Shown: piece by piece, positions 7,290-9,810 of the stretch
Numbering within the stretch: the stretch's first letter is position 1
Layout of the letters: each line of letters starts with the position of its first letter
NCBI GenBank assembly: GCA_947490035.1
Contig: CANLGS010000079.1
Location: forward strand, 1 to 9,810
Origin: Gemmataceae bacterium
GTDB taxonomy: Bacteria > Planctomycetota > Planctomycetia > Gemmatales > Gemmataceae
Length of the DNA: 9,810 nt
Direction of reading: 5' to 3'
Position numbers and translations under genes: made by a program
The notes under the pieces: model-generated
Database searches by the model: none
Told to the model about the DNA's origin: nothing
What the model saw: only the letters and a program-made list of their open reading frames with translations

Positions 7290-7296
7290 TCATCCG

Positions 7297-7647
7297 ATGC
7301 CAAACGACAACACGCTCCGCGCACGCACCAAACAATTCGCCCTGCGGGTGATGAAGTTGGTCAATACCCTGCCGAATACCCGCGCCGGCGACGTGATCGG
7401 GAAACAACTCCTCCGCTCAGCGACCTCGGTCGGGGCGAATTACCGCGCCGCCCAACGCGGACGCTCTCGAGCCGAGTTCTGCGCGAAACTCGGCATCGTC
7501 GAGGAGGAGTCGGACGAGTGTTCATATTGGCTGGAACTGCTCTGTGAATCGGGGATGGTTGCTGCCGAGGCGCTCAGCGACCTGATGCGAGAAGCCGACG
7601 AGATCACGGCGATGATCGTTGCCTCGATCCGCACGGCACGCGATTAA
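7297..7647 (+). CDS. Four-helix-bundle protein of the S23/23S-rRNA-IVS family
   Basis: A 116-residue, all-helical protein. It carries the family pattern: a first helix with TKQFALRVMKLVNTLP, then GKQLLRSATSVGANYRAA, then the ARAEFCAKLG-like segment (here SRAEFCAKLGIVEEESDE), and a final helix ending in IVASIRTARD. Relatives are encoded inside intervening sequences of some bacterial 23S rRNA genes, and also stand alone; diversity-generating retroelement Avd proteins share this fold. The molecular role is unknown, though RNA or nucleic-acid binding has been suggested for the fold. The start has a near-ideal AGGAG seven bases upstream. The gene splits a DUF1549/DUF1553-DUF1501 pair, lies between inverted repeat copies, and uses more A/T-ending codons (TCA, TAT, GAA, GTT, GCT) than its neighbours, all suggesting a later arrival. 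Confidence 0.85.
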   Translation: MPNDNTLRARTKQFALRVMKLVNTLPNTRAGDVIGKQLLRSATSVGANYRAAQRGRSRAEFCAKLGIVEEESDECSYWLELLCESGMVAAEALSDLMREADEITAMIVASIRTARD

Positions 7648-7681
7648 CGATTAACAACTAATCATCAACAGGGGATTCGCG

Positions 7682-9040
7682 ATGTCTTCCGTTCGGTCTT
7701 CACTCCGCATTCCGCATTCCGCGCTCCGCGTTCCGATGGATCGTCGCCACCTCCTGCGCGTCGGCGCGGTCAGCACGGCCGTGTCGATGTCGGGGTGGAT
7801 GGGCGAACTCGCCCGCGCCACCGAAGAGAAGAAGATCAAGCCCAAGCGGTCGTGCATCCTGCTGTGGATGAACGGCGGGCCGAGCAGCATCGACCTGTGG
7901 GACTTGAAGCCTGGTCACGAGAACGGCGGGCCGTATAAGGAGATCGAGGCCGCGCCGGACCTGAAGATCGGCGAACACCTGCCGAAGCTCGCGAAGCACG
8001 GCAAGAGCCTCGCGGTGCTGCGCGGCATGTCCACGAAGGAAGGCGACCACGCCCGCGGCACGTACCTCATGCGGACCGGCCAACTGCCCGGCTTCGCGGG
8101 CATCCAGTACCCGAGCATCGGCTCGCTCATCTCGAAGGAACTCGGCGACCCGAAGAACGAACTGCCGAACTTCATCAGCGTCGCGCCGCAGCGGTTCTTC
8201 TCGCAGGAAGCGTTCGGCCCCGGATTCCTCGGGCCGGTTCACGCCCCGCTCATCGTGGGCGACGGCCAATTCAACAACAACATCCCCGCCGCGAACATCG
8301 ACGCCGTGCTGAAGGTGGCCGACCTCGACCGCCCGAAGGTGATCGACGACGCGACCGCCGCGGCCCGGCTCGACATGCTCCGCGAAATGCAGGAAGACTT
8401 CGCGACCACGCGCCCCGGCGCGGTCGCCAAGAGCCACGCCGCGGCCTACGACCGCGCCATCCGGCTCATGCAGTCCGACGGCGGCAAGGTATTCGACCTG
8501 ACCACCGAGACGGACAAGACGCGCGACAAGTACGGCCGCAACCTGTTCGGCCAGGGCTGTCTGCTCGCCCGCCGGCTGGTCGAGAAGAACGTGCCGTTCG
8601 TCGAAGTCACGCTCGGCAACTGGGACACGCACGGCAACAACTTCGACGCGGTCAAAAACCTGTGCGGTACGCTCGACGCGGCGTGGGCCGCGCTGATGGA
8701 CGACCTGAAGGATCGCGGGTTGCTCGAAACGACCACCATCGTGTGGGCGGGCGAGTTCGGCCGCACGCCGAAGATCAACCAGGGTAAGGGCCGCGACCAC
8801 TACCCGAACGCGTGGAGCACGGTCATCGCCGGCGGCGGCGTGAAGGGCGGCCAGGCGGCCGGCAAGACGAGCAAAGACGGCACCACGGTCGAGGAGCGCG
8901 TCACGCCGACCGTGGACTTCCTCGCGACGGTCTGCTCGGCGCTGGGCATCGACTTCGAGAAGCAGAACATGTCGAACGTGGGTCGCCCCATCCGCATCGT
9001 CGAGAAGGGTGCCAAGCCCGTCACGGAGGTGCTCGCGTGA
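7682..9040 (+). CDS. DUF1501 protein with Tat signal and repeat-encoded N-terminus
   Basis: A 452-residue (or 434-residue) member of DUF1501, an alkaline-phosphatase/sulfatase-like fold family of unknown activity that partners DUF1549/DUF1553 proteins. Motifs visible are LLWMNGGPSSIDLWD (60-74), GDHARGTYLM (121-130), NWDTHGNN (313-320), GEFGRTP (357-363) and GRDHYP (370-375); the His/Asp residues are candidate metal ligands. A twin-arginine signal, MDRRHLLRVGAV, begins at residue 19 and predicts export in folded form. The ATG at 7682 has AGGGGA with about seven bases of spacing. The ATG at 7736, directly before the Tat motif, has no Shine-Dalgarno. The 18 residues between them come from an inserted repeat. 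I prefer 7682, though 7736 would give the classical protein. The stop overlaps the next gene's GTG. Confidence 0.9.
   Translation: MSSVRSSLRIPHSALRVPMDRRHLLRVGAVSTAVSMSGWMGELARATEEKKIKPKRSCILLWMNGGPSSIDLWDLKPGHENGGPYKEIEAAPDLKIGEHLPKLAKHGKSLAVLRGMSTKEGDHARGTYLMRTGQLPGFAGIQYPSIGSLISKELGDPKNELPNFISVAPQRFFSQEAFGPGFLGPVHAPLIVGDGQFNNNIPAANIDAVLKVADLDRPKVIDDATAAARLDMLREMQEDFATTRPGAVAKSHAAAYDRAIRLMQSDGGKVFDLTTETDKTRDKYGRNLFGQGCLLARRLVEKNVPFVEVTLGNWDTHGNNFDAVKNLCGTLDAAWAALMDDLKDRGLLETTTIVWAGEFGRTPKINQGKGRDHYPNAWSTVIAGGGVKGGQAAGKTSKDGTTVEERVTPTVDFLATVCSALGIDFEKQNMSNVGRPIRIVEKGAKPVTEVLA
7685..7735. repeat. Right GCGGAA-type repeat, apparently inserted at the DUF1501 start codon
   Basis: On the plus strand this is a run of ACTCCGC/ATTCCGC-like seven-base units; bases 7708-7735 are the inverted partner of 7151-7178. 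The five bases CGATG occur on both sides (7680-7684 and 7734-7738), 54 bases apart, as expected for a short target duplication. Removing one copy plus the insert joins the Shine-Dalgarno AGGGG and ATG directly to the codons for DRRHLL, recreating a normal Tat-signal start. The insert has a length divisible by three and no stop codon. Confidence 0.7.
9025..9040 (+). promoter_or_regulatory. Ribosome-binding site and GTGA stop-start overlap coupling DUF1501 to the EF-hand gene
   Basis: GGAGGT (9025-9030) is a near-perfect Shine-Dalgarno six bases before GTG (9037-9039). That GTG overlaps the DUF1501 stop TGA (9038-9040) in the form GTGA. This fixes the EF-hand start at 9037 and implies translational coupling, with ribosomes ending DUF1501 re-initiating on the next gene. 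Confidence 0.75.
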
Positions 9041-9810
9041 ACACCGTAATGCAACCCCTCCCAAACCCATCCCCTAAGAAGGGAGGGGCTAAGACGCGAA
9101 CGCTGCGAGTTCTCGCTTCCGGCTTCTTCTCTTGCTCCCCCTCCCTTCTTAGGGGAGGGGGCTGGGGGGAGAGGTTCCTCGCAATGGTCGCCGTCGTCGC
9201 GCTGACCGGCACGGTACTCGCCGTCCCCGCGGCGCCCGAAGTCGCGCCCGCGCCACGGCCCGCGGCGCCCAAGTACGTCGCGCCGAAGTTCAACGACTCC
9301 TACGAAGTGCTGGTGTCCACCAACCTGCGCCCGGTTCGGATTCGCGTCACCACCCTTCAGGAAGGGAAGTCGCTCGGCGAACTGTGGCGCGACCGGTTGC
9401 GGAAGGCGTTCGACTTCTGCGACCGCGACGGCAACGGGTTCCTCGACGAGAAGGAGGCGAAGTTCGTCTTCGCCGATCAGGGGCTGACGCAACTGCTCGC
9501 CAACGGCTTCTACCAGCCGGCCGCGAACGGCGCCCCGGCGCTCAAGGATCTCGACAAAGACGGCGACGCGAAGGTGTCGTTCGAGGAGTTCGTCGCGTAC
9601 TACAAACTGACCGCGGCGCAGGTCATCCGCCCGCAACCGGTGCAGCCCGACAACTACCAGAGCGCGGCCGTCACGGCGGCCATATTCAAACTGCTCGACG
9701 CCAACGGCGACGGGAAGTTGACGAAGGACGAGGTGAACGCGGTCGAGAAGTTGCTCGCCACGCGCGACGCCGACGAGGACGAGTGCCTGAGCATGCAGGA
9801 ACTCGCGCCG
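9037..9810 (+). CDS. EF-hand protein, N-terminal part, cut by the window end
   Basis: The reading frame is open from GTG 9037 to the last base, giving 258 residues with no stop; the 3' end lies outside the window. Four EF-hand calcium-binding loops are visible: DRDGNGFLDEKE (129-140), DKDGDAKVSFEE (173-184), DANGDGKLTKDE (221-232) and DADEDECLSMQE (244-255). Loops 2 and 4 lack the usual glycine at position 6, so they may bind calcium less well. A hydrophobic stretch after Met50 (MVAVVALTGTVLA) followed by an Ala/Pro-rich segment looks like an export signal. Residues about 6-46 are translated from an inserted palindrome, so that signal is displaced from the N-terminus. Initiation at ATG 9184 (residue 50) is an alternative, with purine-rich GGGGAGAGG ending ten bases upstream. 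The likely role is calcium-responsive, outside the cytoplasm, alongside DUF1501. Confidence 0.85.
   Translation, partial: MNTVMQPLPNPSPKKGGAKTRTLRVLASGFFSCSPSLLRGGGWGERFLAMVAVVALTGTVLAVPAAPEVAPAPRPAAPKYVAPKFNDSYEVLVSTNLRPVRIRVTTLQEGKSLGELWRDRLRKAFDFCDRDGNGFLDEKEAKFVFADQGLTQLLANGFYQPAANGAPALKDLDKDGDAKVSFEEFVAYYKLTAAQVIRPQPVQPDNYQSAAVTAAIFKLLDANGDGKLTKDEVNAVEKLLATRDADEDECLSMQELAP
9057..9169. repeat. Palindromic element inside the 5' end of the EF-hand gene
   Basis: CCCCTAAGAAGGGAGGGG (9071-9088) and its exact complement (9138-9155) form an 18-bp perfect stem. Imperfect pairing continues outward over about another 14 bases on each side (to 9057 and 9169). The 49-base interior is less structured. 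The four bases AATG flank the whole element (9048-9051 and 9183-9186), exactly 135 bases apart. It is read through in frame as part of the EF-hand gene and contains no stop codon in that frame. Confidence 0.85.

Noticed and set aside
7297..7647. Possible diversity-generating retroelement, because Avd accessory proteins share the four-helix-bundle fold
   Set aside because: No reverse transcriptase, template repeat or variable repeat lies in the window. The sequence fits the stand-alone S23/IVS-like family better.

Overview
The window looks like chromosomal DNA of a planctomycete, most likely a Gemmata-like member of Gemmataceae. This rests on high GC with strongly G/C-ending codons, and on a set of gene families typical of that phylum: a DUF1549/DUF1553 protein beside a DUF1501 protein, a TIGR03067 small domain protein, a Tat-exported sugar isomerase-like protein, and an EF-hand protein closing the cluster. 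Genus-level placement is inference.

Layout. The left half is read on the minus strand: a large exported TPR/metallopeptidase protein (4824 to 2164), a Tat-exported xylose-isomerase-like TIM-barrel protein (2052 to 1138), a cysteine-free FmdB-like small protein (1030 to 737) and a membrane-anchored methionine sulfoxide reductase B (699 to 157). A 145-bp divergent intergenic region (4825-4969) separates these from the right half, read on the plus strand: a TIGR03067 protein (4970-5404), a DUF1549/DUF1553 protein (5501-7144), a small four-helix-bundle protein (7297-7647), a DUF1501 protein (7682-9040) and an EF-hand protein that starts inside the DUF1501 stop codon and runs off the window (9037-9810).

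How the genes fit together. The DUF1549/DUF1553 and DUF1501 pair is a recurrent planctomycete two-gene unit of unknown role in the cell envelope or periplasm. Here it appears to be split by an inserted four-helix-bundle gene whose surroundings carry inverted copies of a GC-rich repeat. The EF-hand gene is translationally coupled to DUF1501. The minus-strand genes are mostly exported or envelope proteins with no obvious shared pathway.

The most unusual thing in the window is the density of palindromic repeats at gene boundaries. Five regions carry long inverted repeats (5-132, 1040-1132, 2070-2169, the 7151-7178/7708-7735 pair, and 9057-9169), each with a different core sequence. Two of them seem to have inserted in frame at or just after the start codon of adjacent genes (DUF1501 and EF-hand). 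Both have short direct duplications around an ATG, and both add repeat-encoded residues in front of an export signal. This resembles in concept the in-frame palindromic elements known from Rickettsia. No defence system, CRISPR array, phage, rRNA or tRNA gene was seen.
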